Assembly (NCBI GenBank): GCA_028713975.1
Contig: JAQTNE010000003.1
Span: forward strand, 124,001-188,000
Length of the DNA stretch: 64,000 nt
Origin: Sulfuricella sp.
Lineage (GTDB): Bacteria > Pseudomonadota > Gammaproteobacteria > Burkholderiales > Sulfuricellaceae
Direction of reading: 5' to 3'
Shown here: piece by piece, positions 1 through 9,949 of the stretch
Position numbering within the stretch: the first letter of the stretch is position 1
Layout: each line of letters begins with the position of its first letter
Made by a program: the position numbers and the translations under genes
Notes under the pieces: generated by a model
Told to the model about the DNA's origin: nothing
Seen by the model: only the letters and a program-made list of their open reading frames with translations
The model's database searches: none

Positions 1-489
1 AGCGATACCGGCAAGAAAATGGCGGAAAAGGTCAACATCATCAATAGCGCGATTACCGCAGTAATCGCCACGGCGGAACAATTCGCCGAGGACGACCGGC
101 TCACGGTCGATGAGGCGGAGCAAACCATCCGCAAGGTGCTCGCCAATTTTGAATCGGTGACCACCAGCCTGTGCGAGTCCTCCGAAATGCTGCGCCAGGA
201 AAGTGAGGGCATCCGCGGGGAAATTTCCGACACGCTGGTACATCTCCAGTTTCAGGATCGGATCAGCCAGATACTCTCCCATGTGCGCGCCAATCTCGAC
301 GGGCTGCATGACCGGATCAAACAGCATTTTTCCGAGCGTGAGCGCGGCGGCGCCACGGCGATAGATGCGAAGCGCTGGGTCAACGACATGGCGCTGGGGT
401 ATGCCACCACCGAACAGAAGCTCATCCATCACGGCGAGACGACAAGCGGCAAGACCGATTCGGGTTCAGAGGAAATCACCTTTTTTTAG
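1..489 (+). CDS. Chemotaxis-associated/MCP-like protein, C-terminal part (5' end lies outside the window)
   Basis: Frame is open from base 1 through the ORF at 19..489; 'DTLVHLQFQDRISQIL' segment is typical of chemotaxis-locus helical proteins; directly upstream of cheY. Confidence 0.6.
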   Translation, partial: SDTGKKMAEKVNIINSAITAVIATAEQFAEDDRLTVDEAEQTIRKVLANFESVTTSLCESSEMLRQESEGIRGEISDTLVHLQFQDRISQILSHVRANLDGLHDRIKQHFSERERGGATAIDAKRWVNDMALGYATTEQKLIHHGETTSGKTDSGSEEITFF

Positions 490-501
490 CGGGAGAAAGA
501 T

Positions 502-870
502 ATGGCAAAGAGCATTCTGATAGTTGACGATTCGGTGACGCTGCGCCAGGTGGTATCGATTGCGCTCAAGGGCGCGGGCTATGACGTGATCGAAGCCTGC
601 GACGGCAAGGACGCGCTGGGCAAGCTCAACGGCCAGAAAATTCACCTGATCGTCAGCGACGTGAACATGCCCAACATGGACGGCATCACCTTTGTGCAGG
701 AAGCGAAAAAGCTGCCCGCCTACAAATTCACCCCGGTCATTATGCTTACCACCGAGGCCGGCGAGGACAAGAAATCCGCCGGGCAGGCGGCGGGTGCCAA
801 GGCCTGGGTGGTCAAGCCATTCAAGCCCGAGCAGATGCTGACCGCGGTATCCAAGCTGATTCTGCCCTGA
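502..870 (+). CDS. cheY: CheY-family response regulator
   Basis: ILIVDDSVTLRQ, DVNMPNMDG and KPFKPEQ receiver motifs; chemotaxis context. Confidence 0.9.
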   Translation: MAKSILIVDDSVTLRQVVSIALKGAGYDVIEACDGKDALGKLNGQKIHLIVSDVNMPNMDGITFVQEAKKLPAYKFTPVIMLTTEAGEDKKSAGQAAGAKAWVVKPFKPEQMLTAVSKLILP

Positions 871-873
871 GCC

Positions 874-1194
874 ATGGAGAACGAAATGGAAAATCAAAGC
901 GGTTCCTGCCAACTGCGCCTGGAAGGCGAAATGACTATCTTTACCGCGGCGGATATCCGCGAGCGCCTGTTTGCGCCGCTGCCGCACTGCCAGCAGATGG
1001 ATGTCGATCTGTCGCAGGTCAGCGAACTGGATAGCGCCGGGCTGCAATTGATGGTGTTGGCCAAGCGTGAAGCCACCGCCATGGGCAAGGACATCCGCTT
1101 TGCCGGGCACAGCCCGGCAGTGCTGGACGTGCTGGAAATATGCGGACTGACCGGCTATTTCGGCGATCCCGTGGTGATGGCGAAGGGAGATTGA
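874..1194 (+). CDS. STAS-domain protein (CheA-locus anti-sigma-factor-antagonist-like)
   Basis: LDSAGLQLMVLAKREA STAS motif; between cheY and cheA. Confidence 0.8.
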   Translation: MENEMENQSGSCQLRLEGEMTIFTAADIRERLFAPLPHCQQMDVDLSQVSELDSAGLQLMVLAKREATAMGKDIRFAGHSPAVLDVLEICGLTGYFGDPVVMAKGD

Positions 1195-1196
1195 GA

Positions 1197-3398
1197 ATGA
1201 ACCTGGATAACGCATTACAGACGTTCTTCGTGGAAAGCCACGAGCTGCTGCAAGCCATGGAAGACGCGCTGCTGGATATCGAACACAGCGACGACCCGGT
1301 CGAATCGGTTAACGCCATTTTTCGGGCGGCGCACACCATCAAGGGGAGCGCCGGGCTGTTCGGCCTGGACGGTATTGTCGCCTTCACCCATGTGATGGAA
1401 AGCGTGCTGGACAAGGTGCGCGGCAATGATCTTGCCATCGACGACGGCATGGTCGCCCTGCTGCTGTCCTGCGGCGACCACATCAAGGTATTGCTCAACA
1501 GCCTGGTTGACGGTCAGGAGCAGTCTGACCCCGCCGTGTTCGCAGAGGGCGCCGTGCTGATCGAAAGGCTGTCGAAATATCTCGGCGCAAGCGAAAACCA
1601 GATTGAGCCCGCCACGCTGCCGCAACAGCATGAAACCAGGGTGGAGGCCATGGGCGGCGGTTTCGTGGAAACCGACAACTGGCACATCTCCTTGCATTTT
1701 GGGCGGAGCGTGCTGCGCAACGGCATGGATCCCCTGTCGTTTCTCCGCTACCTCGGCACGATGGGGCGCATCGTTGGTATTTCTACCCTGCTCGACGCCA
1801 TTCCTCCGGCGGCGGAGATGGATCACGAATCCTGCTACCTGAGCTTCGAAATCAACTTCCAGAGCGATGCCGACAAGGCCGCCATCGAAGGCGCGTTCGA
1901 ATTCGTGCGTGACGATTGCGTGATTCACATCCTCCCACCCAGGAGCCGTATCGCCGATTTTCTCGAGCTGATTCAGAATCTGCCGGAGGAAGACATGCGG
2001 CTGGGCGACATGTTGGTACGTTGCGGCACGCTGACGCAGAAAGAGCTGGAAGAGGCACTGGCTCTCCAGTCCGCGGGCGCCAGCGGCAACGCGCCGGAAA
2101 GCGGCGAAGAGCCCAAGCGCCCGATCGGCGAGATCGTGGTGGAGGCCGGCATGGTTCAGGCGCCCGTGGTCGAGGCCGCGCTGGAAAAGCAAAAACATAT
2201 CAAGGAAGCCAAAGGCCAGGAAAACCGGGTGATCCGCGTGGATGCGGAAAAACTCGACAACCTCATCAACCTGGTTGGTGAGCTGGTGATCGCAGGAGCT
2301 TCCGCCTCGCTGCTGTCGCACCGCAGTGTGGATGTCCCGCTGCAGGAAGCGACTTCCAACATTTCCCGCCTGGTCGAAGAAATCCGCGATAGCGCCTTGC
2401 AACTGCGCATGGTGCAAATCGGCGAGACCTTCCGCCGCTTCAACCGCGTGGTGCGTGATGTCAGCCGCGAACTGGGCAAGGACATCGAGCTCCTGATCAG
2501 CGGCGCGGAAACCGAACTGGACAAGACTGTGGTGGAAAAAATCGGCGACCCGCTCATGCACTTGGTCAGGAATGCCATGGATCATGGTATCGAATCCGCT
2601 GAACTGCGCCAGAGCCGGGGCAAGCCCGCCAAGGGTACGCTGCGGCTCAACGCCTACCACGAATCCGGCAGCATCGTGATCGAAGTGGGTGACGACGGCG
2701 GCGGCCTCAACCGCGAGCGTATCCTCAAAAAAGCCATCGACAAGGGGCTGGTCAGTCCGACCCAGAACCTGTCCGACCAGGAAATTTACATGCTGATCTT
2801 CGAGGCAGGCTTCTCGACTGCGGAACAGGTCAGCAACCTGTCTGGGCGCGGCGTCGGCATGGACGTGGTGCGCCGTAACATCGAGGCGCTGCGCGGCACT
2901 TGCGAACTGGATTCGCAGGAGGGCCAAGGTTCCACCGTGCGTATTCGCCTGCCGCTCACGCTGGCGATCATCGACGGTTTCCAGATCGGCGTGGGTAGCG
3001 CCTCTTACGTGGTGCCTCTGGACATGGTCAAGGAATGCCTGGAGCTCAGCAGCGAGGAGCGCCAGAAAGCGAAGGATCACCACTATATCAACCTGCGCGG
3101 TGAAGTGTTGCCTTTCGTCCGGCTGCGCGAGCGTTTCAGCGAAAAGGGCCAGGCCGGGCCGCGCGAAAACGTGGTGGTGGTGCAATACGGCGGCCAGAAG
3201 GCCGGGCTGGTGGTGGACGAGCTGATGGGTGAATTGCAAGCGGTGATCAAACCGCTGGGGTGTCTTTTCGGTAATTTGAAAGGAGTTAGCGGATCAACCA
3301 TTCTGGGTAACGGCGAAGTGGCGCTGATCCTCGACGTGCCGTCGCTGATACAGCAGGCGGTCAATGCCGATACGCAAATGGCACTGAGTCAAGCATAA
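1197..3398 (+). CDS. cheA: Chemotaxis histidine kinase CheA
   Basis: Hpt AAHTIKGSAGLFG, HATPase HLVRNAMDHGIES, CheW-like C-terminus; start taken as MNLDNALQTFF at 1197. Confidence 0.93.
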   Translation: MNLDNALQTFFVESHELLQAMEDALLDIEHSDDPVESVNAIFRAAHTIKGSAGLFGLDGIVAFTHVMESVLDKVRGNDLAIDDGMVALLLSCGDHIKVLLNSLVDGQEQSDPAVFAEGAVLIERLSKYLGASENQIEPATLPQQHETRVEAMGGGFVETDNWHISLHFGRSVLRNGMDPLSFLRYLGTMGRIVGISTLLDAIPPAAEMDHESCYLSFEINFQSDADKAAIEGAFEFVRDDCVIHILPPRSRIADFLELIQNLPEEDMRLGDMLVRCGTLTQKELEEALALQSAGASGNAPESGEEPKRPIGEIVVEAGMVQAPVVEAALEKQKHIKEAKGQENRVIRVDAEKLDNLINLVGELVIAGASASLLSHRSVDVPLQEATSNISRLVEEIRDSALQLRMVQIGETFRRFNRVVRDVSRELGKDIELLISGAETELDKTVVEKIGDPLMHLVRNAMDHGIESAELRQSRGKPAKGTLRLNAYHESGSIVIEVGDDGGGLNRERILKKAIDKGLVSPTQNLSDQEIYMLIFEAGFSTAEQVSNLSGRGVGMDVVRRNIEALRGTCELDSQEGQGSTVRIRLPLTLAIIDGFQIGVGSASYVVPLDMVKECLELSSEERQKAKDHHYINLRGEVLPFVRLRERFSEKGQAGPRENVVVVQYGGQKAGLVVDELMGELQAVIKPLGCLFGNLKGVSGSTILGNGEVALILDVPSLIQQAVNADTQMALSQA

Positions 3399-3437
3399 TT
3401 TTTGGAAAAGTAGCAGTAATTTTTTGGGAGAACTTCA

Positions 3438-5057
3438 ATGAAAAATCTGAAAATCGGTACTCGTCTGGCCATTGGCTTTGGGTTCACGCTAGCCCTGATG
3501 CTGGTGATTTCCGTCATGTCCTATATGCGTGTCAGTGAAATTAACGCCGAAGTCGGCAACATGGTCAACGACAAATTCCCCAAGACGGTATGGGCGAACA
3601 ACATTCTTGATACGATCAGCGTGAACGCCCGAGCCATCCGCAACATCTTGCTGGTGAAGCCGGAGGACGTGGAAAAAGAACTGGCGCGCGTTTCCGAACA
3701 GCGCAAAATCAGCGACGAGAATTTTGACAAGCTGGAAAAGACCGTCAGGTCGGAATCGGGCAAGAAGGCGCTGGCGCATGTGCAGGAAACGCACAAGGTG
3801 TTCAACGCGGACCTGGAGCGGTTCCTTGTCTTGCAAAAGACCGGCAAGAAGGAGGAGGCTCTCGAGCTGTTGCTGACACAGCTACGTAAATCGCAGGCCG
3901 ATTACGGCAAGGCAGTGACTGAGATCACCGCACATCAAACCAAAATGATGGAAGTGTCTGGCGCGTTGGCCGATGAAAAAGCCAGCCAGACGGAACAGCT
4001 GATCCTGATTCTGACAATTTCAGCCATCCTGATCAGCGCCGGTTTTGCCTTCTGGGTGACGCGCTTGATCACCAGGCCGCTCAATGAAGCTGTCAGTGTC
4101 GCCAACTCCTTGGCCGAAGGCGACCTGACAGTGCGGATTGAGGTGAATTCCAAGGACGAGACCGGTATGTTGCTGGCCGCGATGCAGAACATGGTGGGCA
4201 AGCTGTCACAGATTATCAGCGAAGTGCGCGGCGCGGCGGACTCTCTTTCCAGCGCTTCGGAAGAAGTCAGCGCCACGGCGCAGAGCATGAGCCAGGCGTC
4301 CAGCGAGCAGGCTGCCTCGGTGGAAGAAACTTCGGCCTCGATCGAGCAGATGTCCGCCTCGATCAACCAGAATGCCGAGAATGCCAAAGTCACCGACGGC
4401 ATGGCTTCGCAGGCGGCCAAGCAGGCCACCGAAGGTGGAGAGGCGGTGAAATCCACGGTGGCAGCGATGAAGCAGATCGCCGGCAAAATCGGCATCATCG
4501 ACGACATTGCCTACCAGACCAACCTGCTCGCCTTGAATGCGGCCATCGAGGCGGCGCGTGCCGGCGAGCACGGCAAGGGTTTCGCGGTGGTGGCAGCGGA
4601 AGTGCGCAAGCTGGCTGAACGCAGCCAGCTTGCGGCGCGCGAAATCGGCGAGGTGGCGGGCAGCAGCGTGGAGCTGGCAGAGCGTGCTGGCAAGCTGCTC
4701 GATGAAATCGTTCCGGCGATCAACAAAACTTCCGACCTGGTGCAGGAAATCAGCGCAGCTTCGGAGGAGCAATCCTCCGGTGCTGCGCAGGTCAATGCGG
4801 CAGTCAGCCAGCTCAATCAGATTACCCAGCAGAACGCCAGCTCGTCGGAAGAACTGGCAGCCACTTCGGAAGAGATGAGCGGACAGGCTGAACAGTTGCA
4901 ACAGACCATGTCGTTCTTCAAGGTCGAGGGCGGTACGGTCGCGGCGACCGGCGGCAAAAAGGCCAAGCCGGCGCCCAAGGCGGCGGTCGCCATGGCGCGC
5001 GGCAAGCCCGCCAGCCACGCGCAGCATGATGAAGAGCACGAATTCGTGCGTTTCTGA
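3438..5057 (+). CDS. Methyl-accepting chemotaxis protein (4HB sensor, HAMP, MA domain)
   Basis: [40 protein letters not shown] hairpin motif; N-terminal TM and 4HB-like region. Confidence 0.93.
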   Translation: MKNLKIGTRLAIGFGFTLALMLVISVMSYMRVSEINAEVGNMVNDKFPKTVWANNILDTISVNARAIRNILLVKPEDVEKELARVSEQRKISDENFDKLEKTVRSESGKKALAHVQETHKVFNADLERFLVLQKTGKKEEALELLLTQLRKSQADYGKAVTEITAHQTKMMEVSGALADEKASQTEQLILILTISAILISAGFAFWVTRLITRPLNEAVSVANSLAEGDLTVRIEVNSKDETGMLLAAMQNMVGKLSQIISEVRGAADSLSSASEEVSATAQSMSQASSEQAASVEETSASIEQMSASINQNAENAKVTDGMASQAAKQATEGGEAVKSTVAAMKQIAGKIGIIDDIAYQTNLLALNAAIEAARAGEHGKGFAVVAAEVRKLAERSQLAAREIGEVAGSSVELAERAGKLLDEIVPAINKTSDLVQEISAASEEQSSGAAQVNAAVSQLNQITQQNASSSEELAATSEEMSGQAEQLQQTMSFFKVEGGTVAATGGKKAKPAPKAAVAMARGKPASHAQHDEEHEFVRF

Positions 5058-5071
5058 AAGGAGGAACCGGA

Positions 5072-5611
5072 ATGAATGCGCTGGTTTCCGTAGAAAAAAA
5101 ATTGCCGGCCCCGGTGGCCGGCGTGGTCGAAGGGCGGCAATTTCTCACCTTCACGCTGGGTGGCGAAATGTTTGCCATCGAGATTCTCAACATCAAGGAG
5201 ATCATCGAGTACGGCAGCCTGACCACCGTGCCGATGATGCCGGAATTCGTGCGCGGGGTGATCAACCTGCGCGGTCGGGTGGTGCCGGTGATCGACCTGT
5301 CGGTGCGCTTCGGCCGCAAGGCGACTGAAACCACCAAACGCACCTGCAACGTGATCATCGAAGTGCAGGCCGAGGGCGAGACTGTCGATATTGGTATCGT
5401 GGTCGATGCGGTATCGGAGGTGCTGGAAATTCCCACCGCCGAGATCGAGCCTGCACCGTCGTTCGGCGCAAAAATCCGCGCCGATTTCATTAGCGGCATG
5501 GGCAAGGTCAACGGTGAATTCGTCATCATCCTCGGCCTCAACAAGGTGCTTTCGGTTGAGGAAATGGCGATGCTGGCCGGCGTCGGGACGGGCGAGGCCA
5601 GCGCCGGGTAG
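5072..5611 (+). CDS. cheW: CheW adaptor
   Basis: GGEMFAIEILNIKEIIEYG, RGVINLRGRVVPVIDL. Confidence 0.92.
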   Translation: MNALVSVEKKLPAPVAGVVEGRQFLTFTLGGEMFAIEILNIKEIIEYGSLTTVPMMPEFVRGVINLRGRVVPVIDLSVRFGRKATETTKRTCNVIIEVQAEGETVDIGIVVDAVSEVLEIPTAEIEPAPSFGAKIRADFISGMGKVNGEFVIILGLNKVLSVEEMAMLAGVGTGEASAG

Positions 5612-5802
5612 CCGGGCGGCAAGCCCGCCGAAGTCGTGGCGCTGGTTCGCAGGGTTGCTGAAGGCGATCTGGCTGGCGCAGAGAAGGCTTTTCCGAAAAT
5701 CGACCTTTATTCCCAACAGGCCATTGCTTTGCCCAAGCAGGCCGAACAGGATGCCGCCGCCCGATAAAGCGGGTTGGGGGCGCTGATATAGAGGGGCCGC
5801 AC

Positions 5803-6609
5803 ATGGATATTGCCACGATAAGCGATAAAGAATTCAGCCAGTTCCAGAATCTGATCTACAAGATTGCCGGCATCAGCCTTTCACCCGCCAAAAAGCCGCT
5901 GGTCAGCGGGCGCCTGGCGAAACGTTTGCGAGAGCACCGGCTGGCGAGTTACGGGGATTACTTCAAGTTGCTGAACAGCGGCCATCACCCGGATGAAATC
6001 CAGATGGCGGTCGATTTGCTGACCACCAACGAGACGTATTTTTTTCGGGAATCCAAGCACTTCGATTTCCTGCGCCAGAATATCCTGGCGCATCACAAGA
6101 AAGGGCAGCTCTTCCGGGTGTGGAGCGCGGCCAGTTCCAGCGGGCAGGAGCCCTACACCGTCGCCATGGTGCTGGCGGACTGCCTGGGCGACCAGCCATG
6201 GGAAGTGGTGGCTTCGGACATCAGTACTCTGGTGCTGGAGCGGGCGCGTTCCGGGCATTATCCCCTGGAGCAGACGCGGCATATCCCGAAAAGTTATCTC
6301 AACAAATTCTGCCTGAAGGGGGTCGGCTCCAAGGAAGGGACTTTTATGGTCGGGCGCAGCTTGCGCAGCCGGGTCAACTTCATGCAGGTTAATCTCAACG
6401 CGACGTTGCCCAAGCTGGGAGAATTCGACCTGGTCTTCCTGCGCAACGTGATGATATATTTCGACGAGGAAACCAAGCGTCAGGTGGTGCGTCGCATCAT
6501 TGGGCAGATCAAGCCCGGCGGCTACCTGATCATCGGCCATTCGGAAAGCCTTAACGGGATCGCGGACGAAGTGAAGTCGCTGATGCCCTCGGTGTACCGC
6601 AAGGCATGA
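5803..6609 (+). CDS. cheR: CheR protein-glutamate methyltransferase
   Basis: TNETYFFRE, WSAASSSGQEPYTVAM, FLRNVMIYFD. Confidence 0.95.
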   Translation: MDIATISDKEFSQFQNLIYKIAGISLSPAKKPLVSGRLAKRLREHRLASYGDYFKLLNSGHHPDEIQMAVDLLTTNETYFFRESKHFDFLRQNILAHHKKGQLFRVWSAASSSGQEPYTVAMVLADCLGDQPWEVVASDISTLVLERARSGHYPLEQTRHIPKSYLNKFCLKGVGSKEGTFMVGRSLRSRVNFMQVNLNATLPKLGEFDLVFLRNVMIYFDEETKRQVVRRIIGQIKPGGYLIIGHSESLNGIADEVKSLMPSVYRKA

Positions 6610-6619
6610 ATCCGTCCGT

Positions 6620-7174
6620 ATGAGAACTCCCCTCAGCGTCATCGAGATTTTCCTGCAACCCGGAGATTTCTATTTTGGCGACCGCGATACCCGTATCCGC
6701 ACCCTGCTGGGCTCGTGCATCTCGATTGTTGTCTGGCACCCTCAACGGCTGATCGGCGGGATGTGCCACTACATGTTGCCCACCCGCGGTAAAAAACGCA
6801 CCGGCACGCTGGACGGGCGCTATGGCGACGAGGCGCTGGTGTTGTTTCTGAAGGAAATCCAGGCGGCGGGAACCCGCCCGGCGGAATATGAGGCCAAGCT
6901 GTTCGGTGGTAGCAACATGTTTACGGGCACCGGGAAAATTCGTTGCCCGGAGATCAACTGCGCTGACCCGTTCACCGCCTCATGCAAGGACATATCGTGC
7001 CGTAACCGGCGCAGCGCACGGCTGCTCGCGGAGCGCCACGGCTTTGCCGTCACGGCGGAAAAACTGGGCGGCACCCAGCCGCACAATATTCTGTTCGATC
7101 TCTGGAGCGGCCACGTCTGGATCAAGCGCCCGCCGAAGGGATTGGCCTGCACTGGCAAAACTCTAAAAACATGA
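6620..7174 (+). CDS. cheD: CheD chemoreceptor glutamine deamidase
   Basis: [31 protein letters not shown]. Confidence 0.93.
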   Translation: MRTPLSVIEIFLQPGDFYFGDRDTRIRTLLGSCISIVVWHPQRLIGGMCHYMLPTRGKKRTGTLDGRYGDEALVLFLKEIQAAGTRPAEYEAKLFGGSNMFTGTGKIRCPEINCADPFTASCKDISCRNRRSARLLAERHGFAVTAEKLGGTQPHNILFDLWSGHVWIKRPPKGLACTGKTLKT

Positions 7175-8232
7175 AAAAAATCAAAACATTGATTGTTGAC
7201 GACTCGGCTGTGGTGCGGCAGGTACTTTCCGGATTGCTGGGCGGCGACCCGGAAATCGAGGTGATGGCGACGGCCTCCGACCCGATCTTCGCCATCGAGA
7301 AGATGCGCGTAAGCTGGCCGGATGTGATCGTGCTGGATGTCGAAATGCCGCGCATGGACGGCATCAGCTTTCTGAAGAAGATCATGGCCGAGCGCCCGAC
7401 CCCGGTGGTGATCTGCTCCACCCTGACGGAAAAGGGCGCGGAGACCACCATGCAGGCGCTGGCGGCGGGCGCGGTCAGCATCGTCACCAAGCCCAAGATC
7501 GGGCTCAAGCGCTTTCTGGAAGATGCCTCCTCGGATATCGTGGGTGCGGTCAAGGCGGCATCACATGCCAACGTAAAACGCGTGACGGCGGCGCCCCCGC
7601 TCAAAGTCGCTCCCAAACTCAACGCCGATGCGATCCTGCCCGCAGCCGGCGGGCACGCCATGGCGCGAACCACCGAGCGTATCGTCGCCATCGGCACCTC
7701 CACCGGAGGAACCCAGGCGCTGGAGGTGGTGCTGACCGCGCTGCCGCGCATTTGCCCCGGCATTGTCATCGTCCAGCACATGCCGGAAAAATTTACCGAA
7801 GCCTTTGCCAACCGGCTGAACGGCATCTGCAAGCTGGATGTCAAGGAAGCCGCCAACAACGACCGGGTGCTGCCGGGGCGCGCCCTCATCGCGCCGGGCG
7901 GCAAGCACATGGTGCTGCGGCGCAGCGGCGCGCAATATTTTGTGGAGGTGCTCGACGGGCCGCTGGTGAACCGCCACCGCCCGTCGGTGGATGTGCTGTT
8001 CCGTTCGGTCGCCAAGGTGGCGGGAAAGAACGCGCTGGGTATCATCATGACCGGCATGGGCGACGACGGCGCGGCGGGGCTGCTGGAAATGCGCCAGGCC
8101 AACGCCCGCACCATTGCCCAGGACGAAGCCACATGCGTGGTTTTCGGCATGCCGAAGGAGGCGATAAAGCTCGGTGCGGCGGACAAGGTTGTTTCCCTGA
8201 ACGATATTCCCGGAGAAATCGTCCGCAGCTAG
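7171..8232 (+). CDS. cheB: CheB protein-glutamate methylesterase
   Basis: Receiver domain plus [15 protein letters not shown] and [13 protein letters not shown]. Confidence 0.95.
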   Translation: MKKIKTLIVDDSAVVRQVLSGLLGGDPEIEVMATASDPIFAIEKMRVSWPDVIVLDVEMPRMDGISFLKKIMAERPTPVVICSTLTEKGAETTMQALAAGAVSIVTKPKIGLKRFLEDASSDIVGAVKAASHANVKRVTAAPPLKVAPKLNADAILPAAGGHAMARTTERIVAIGTSTGGTQALEVVLTALPRICPGIVIVQHMPEKFTEAFANRLNGICKLDVKEAANNDRVLPGRALIAPGGKHMVLRRSGAQYFVEVLDGPLVNRHRPSVDVLFRSVAKVAGKNALGIIMTGMGDDGAAGLLEMRQANARTIAQDEATCVVFGMPKEAIKLGAADKVVSLNDIPGEIVRS

Positions 8233-8382
8233 AATCGCCTGCCGGCAGGTGCCGGAAGCCATACGCACCAGCGAAATATTTTGTTATACAATTACAAAAG
8301 TATAAAAATAGACAGGCATGGAGCGTACCCCTTTCCCTGTATCATTAAGGATCCGGCCACAGGTGATGGCAGAAGGAAGCCA

Positions 8383-8787
8383 GTGGGCGGAGCAACACAG
8401 ACTCTTGCGGGAATCAGGGTGATGGTGATTGATGACAGCAACACCATTCGCCGCAGTGCCGAAAATTTTCTGGTGAAAGCCGGGTGCGAGGCCATCCTCG
8501 CCGAGGACGGGTTCGACGCCCTGTCCAAGATTGCCGATTACCAGCCGGATGTCGTTTTTGTCGACATCATGATGCCGCGCCTGGATGGCTACCAGACCTG
8601 CGCGCTGATCAAGAAAAACCCCAGGTTCAAGGTTACGCCGGTTGTCATGCTGTCCAGCAAGGATGGTCTGTTCGACCGCGCCCGCGGCCGGATCGCGGGG
8701 GCGGTCGAATATTTGACCAAACCGTTTACCGGAGAAAGCCTGCTCGATGCCGTGGCCCGGCACGCGGCCCGGCGCAGCATCGGTTAG
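8383..8787 (+). CDS. pilG: PilG-like twitching-motility response regulator (start uncertain)
   Basis: VMVIDDSNTIRRSAENFL, MMPRLDGYQTCALIKKNP, KPFTGE; followed by PilH/PilI/PilJ. Confidence 0.8.
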   Translation: MGGATQTLAGIRVMVIDDSNTIRRSAENFLVKAGCEAILAEDGFDALSKIADYQPDVVFVDIMMPRLDGYQTCALIKKNPRFKVTPVVMLSSKDGLFDRARGRIAGAVEYLTKPFTGESLLDAVARHAARRSIG

Positions 8788-8810
8788 AACTTGGAGAGTG
8801 AAAGTAAAGA

Positions 8811-9176
8811 ATGGCTATCAATAAAATAATGGTCGTGGACGATTCGCCTACCGAAAGATTTTTTATCGGCGACATGTTGGGCAAACAGGGTTATCAGGTG
8901 ATCTTTGCCGAAAGTGGCGAGGAGGCGATTGCCAAGGCCAAACAGGAAAAGCCCGACCTGATCATCATGGACGTGGTGATGCCGGGGCTGAACGGCTTCC
9001 AGGCGACACGGGCGATCTACAAGGACGGGGAGACCAAGGACATTCCCATCATCATGTGTACCACCAAAGGGCAGGAAACCGACAAAGTATGGGGGATGCG
9101 CCAGGGCGCCAGGTATTACATCGTCAAGCCGGTGAATCAGGACGACCTGCTGAAAAAAATCGCCGCACTGGGTTGA
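8811..9176 (+). CDS. pilH: PilH-like response regulator
   Basis: [44 protein letters not shown]. Confidence 0.85.
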   Translation: MAINKIMVVDDSPTERFFIGDMLGKQGYQVIFAESGEEAIAKAKQEKPDLIIMDVVMPGLNGFQATRAIYKDGETKDIPIIMCTTKGQETDKVWGMRQGARYYIVKPVNQDDLLKKIAALG

Positions 9177-9193
9177 ACCTGGAAACGGCGTTT

Positions 9194-9313
9194 CACCGCA
9201 GAGGACGCGGAGGACGAGGAGAAAAATCGAGGGATTGGCAGGCCACCCGTCGGATGAGTACGTTACATTTGCTAAGTATGAATTCCTTTGCGTCCTCCGC
9301 GCCCTCTGCGGTT
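9194..9313. repeat. MITE-like element with ~22-bp imperfect terminal inverted repeats
   Basis: accgcagaggacgcggaggacg near 9195 and its near-perfect inverse cgtcctccgcgccctctgcggt at 9291-9312. Confidence 0.65.
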
Positions 9314-9380
9314 CAATAGCTTTTTGTTGGTTGATGCGCATTTCCCAGGGCGCTGTCTTGGGGCATTACGGGGATATCAG

Positions 9381-9902
9381 ATGGGCAGAAAAGTCAGCCT
9401 GCGGAAGTTTCAGGAAGGCGTCATGACCAAACAACTGCATGGCGTGGCAGGGGGCGGGGCGGCCAGCTCCTCTTGGCTGGGCGTCCAGATTGGTTCGTGC
9501 TTCTGGCTGATCACCCTGTCCGATATCAGCGAAACGCTGCCGGTTCCGGAACTGACGCCCGTTCCCTTGGCGCAGCCGTGGTTTCGCGGTGTCACAAGCT
9601 TTCGCGGAAATCTCCATGGCATTGTCGATTTGGCCCTTTTCATCGGCGATGCGCCGGCGCAGTTCGGCGCGGATTGCCGCCTGCTTCTGGTTCATCCAAA
9701 ATTTTCGGTCAACTGCGGGATGGTCGTCAGCCGTTTGCTGGGCCTGCGCAATCCCGCACAAATGCAGCGGGCGGAGGCCGGGAAAGAGAATCCGCCCTGG
9801 GTTGCCGTCGAATATCTCGATGAGACCGGGCGGCGCTGGCAGGCGCTGGATATGCGGGCATTGACTGGACACCCCCAGTTCCTGAATGCGGGCTTGCCCT
9901 AG
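9381..9902 (+). CDS. pilI: PilI-like CheW-domain protein (start uncertain)
   Basis: CheW-like core WFRGVTSFRGNLHGIVDLALFIG; position between pilH and pilJ. Confidence 0.75.
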   Translation: MGRKVSLRKFQEGVMTKQLHGVAGGGAASSSWLGVQIGSCFWLITLSDISETLPVPELTPVPLAQPWFRGVTSFRGNLHGIVDLALFIGDAPAQFGADCRLLLVHPKFSVNCGMVVSRLLGLRNPAQMQRAEAGKENPPWVAVEYLDETGRRWQALDMRALTGHPQFLNAGLP

Positions 9903-9949
9903 AAATTACTGCCGGCACCAGGGATGGTTGATTAGTAACGGAGATAAGC

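Noticed and set aside
1215-3239. 674-aa minus-strand ORF opposite cheA
   Set aside because: Antisense shadow ORF in GC-rich coding DNA; no recognisable domain, and the plus strand clearly encodes CheA.
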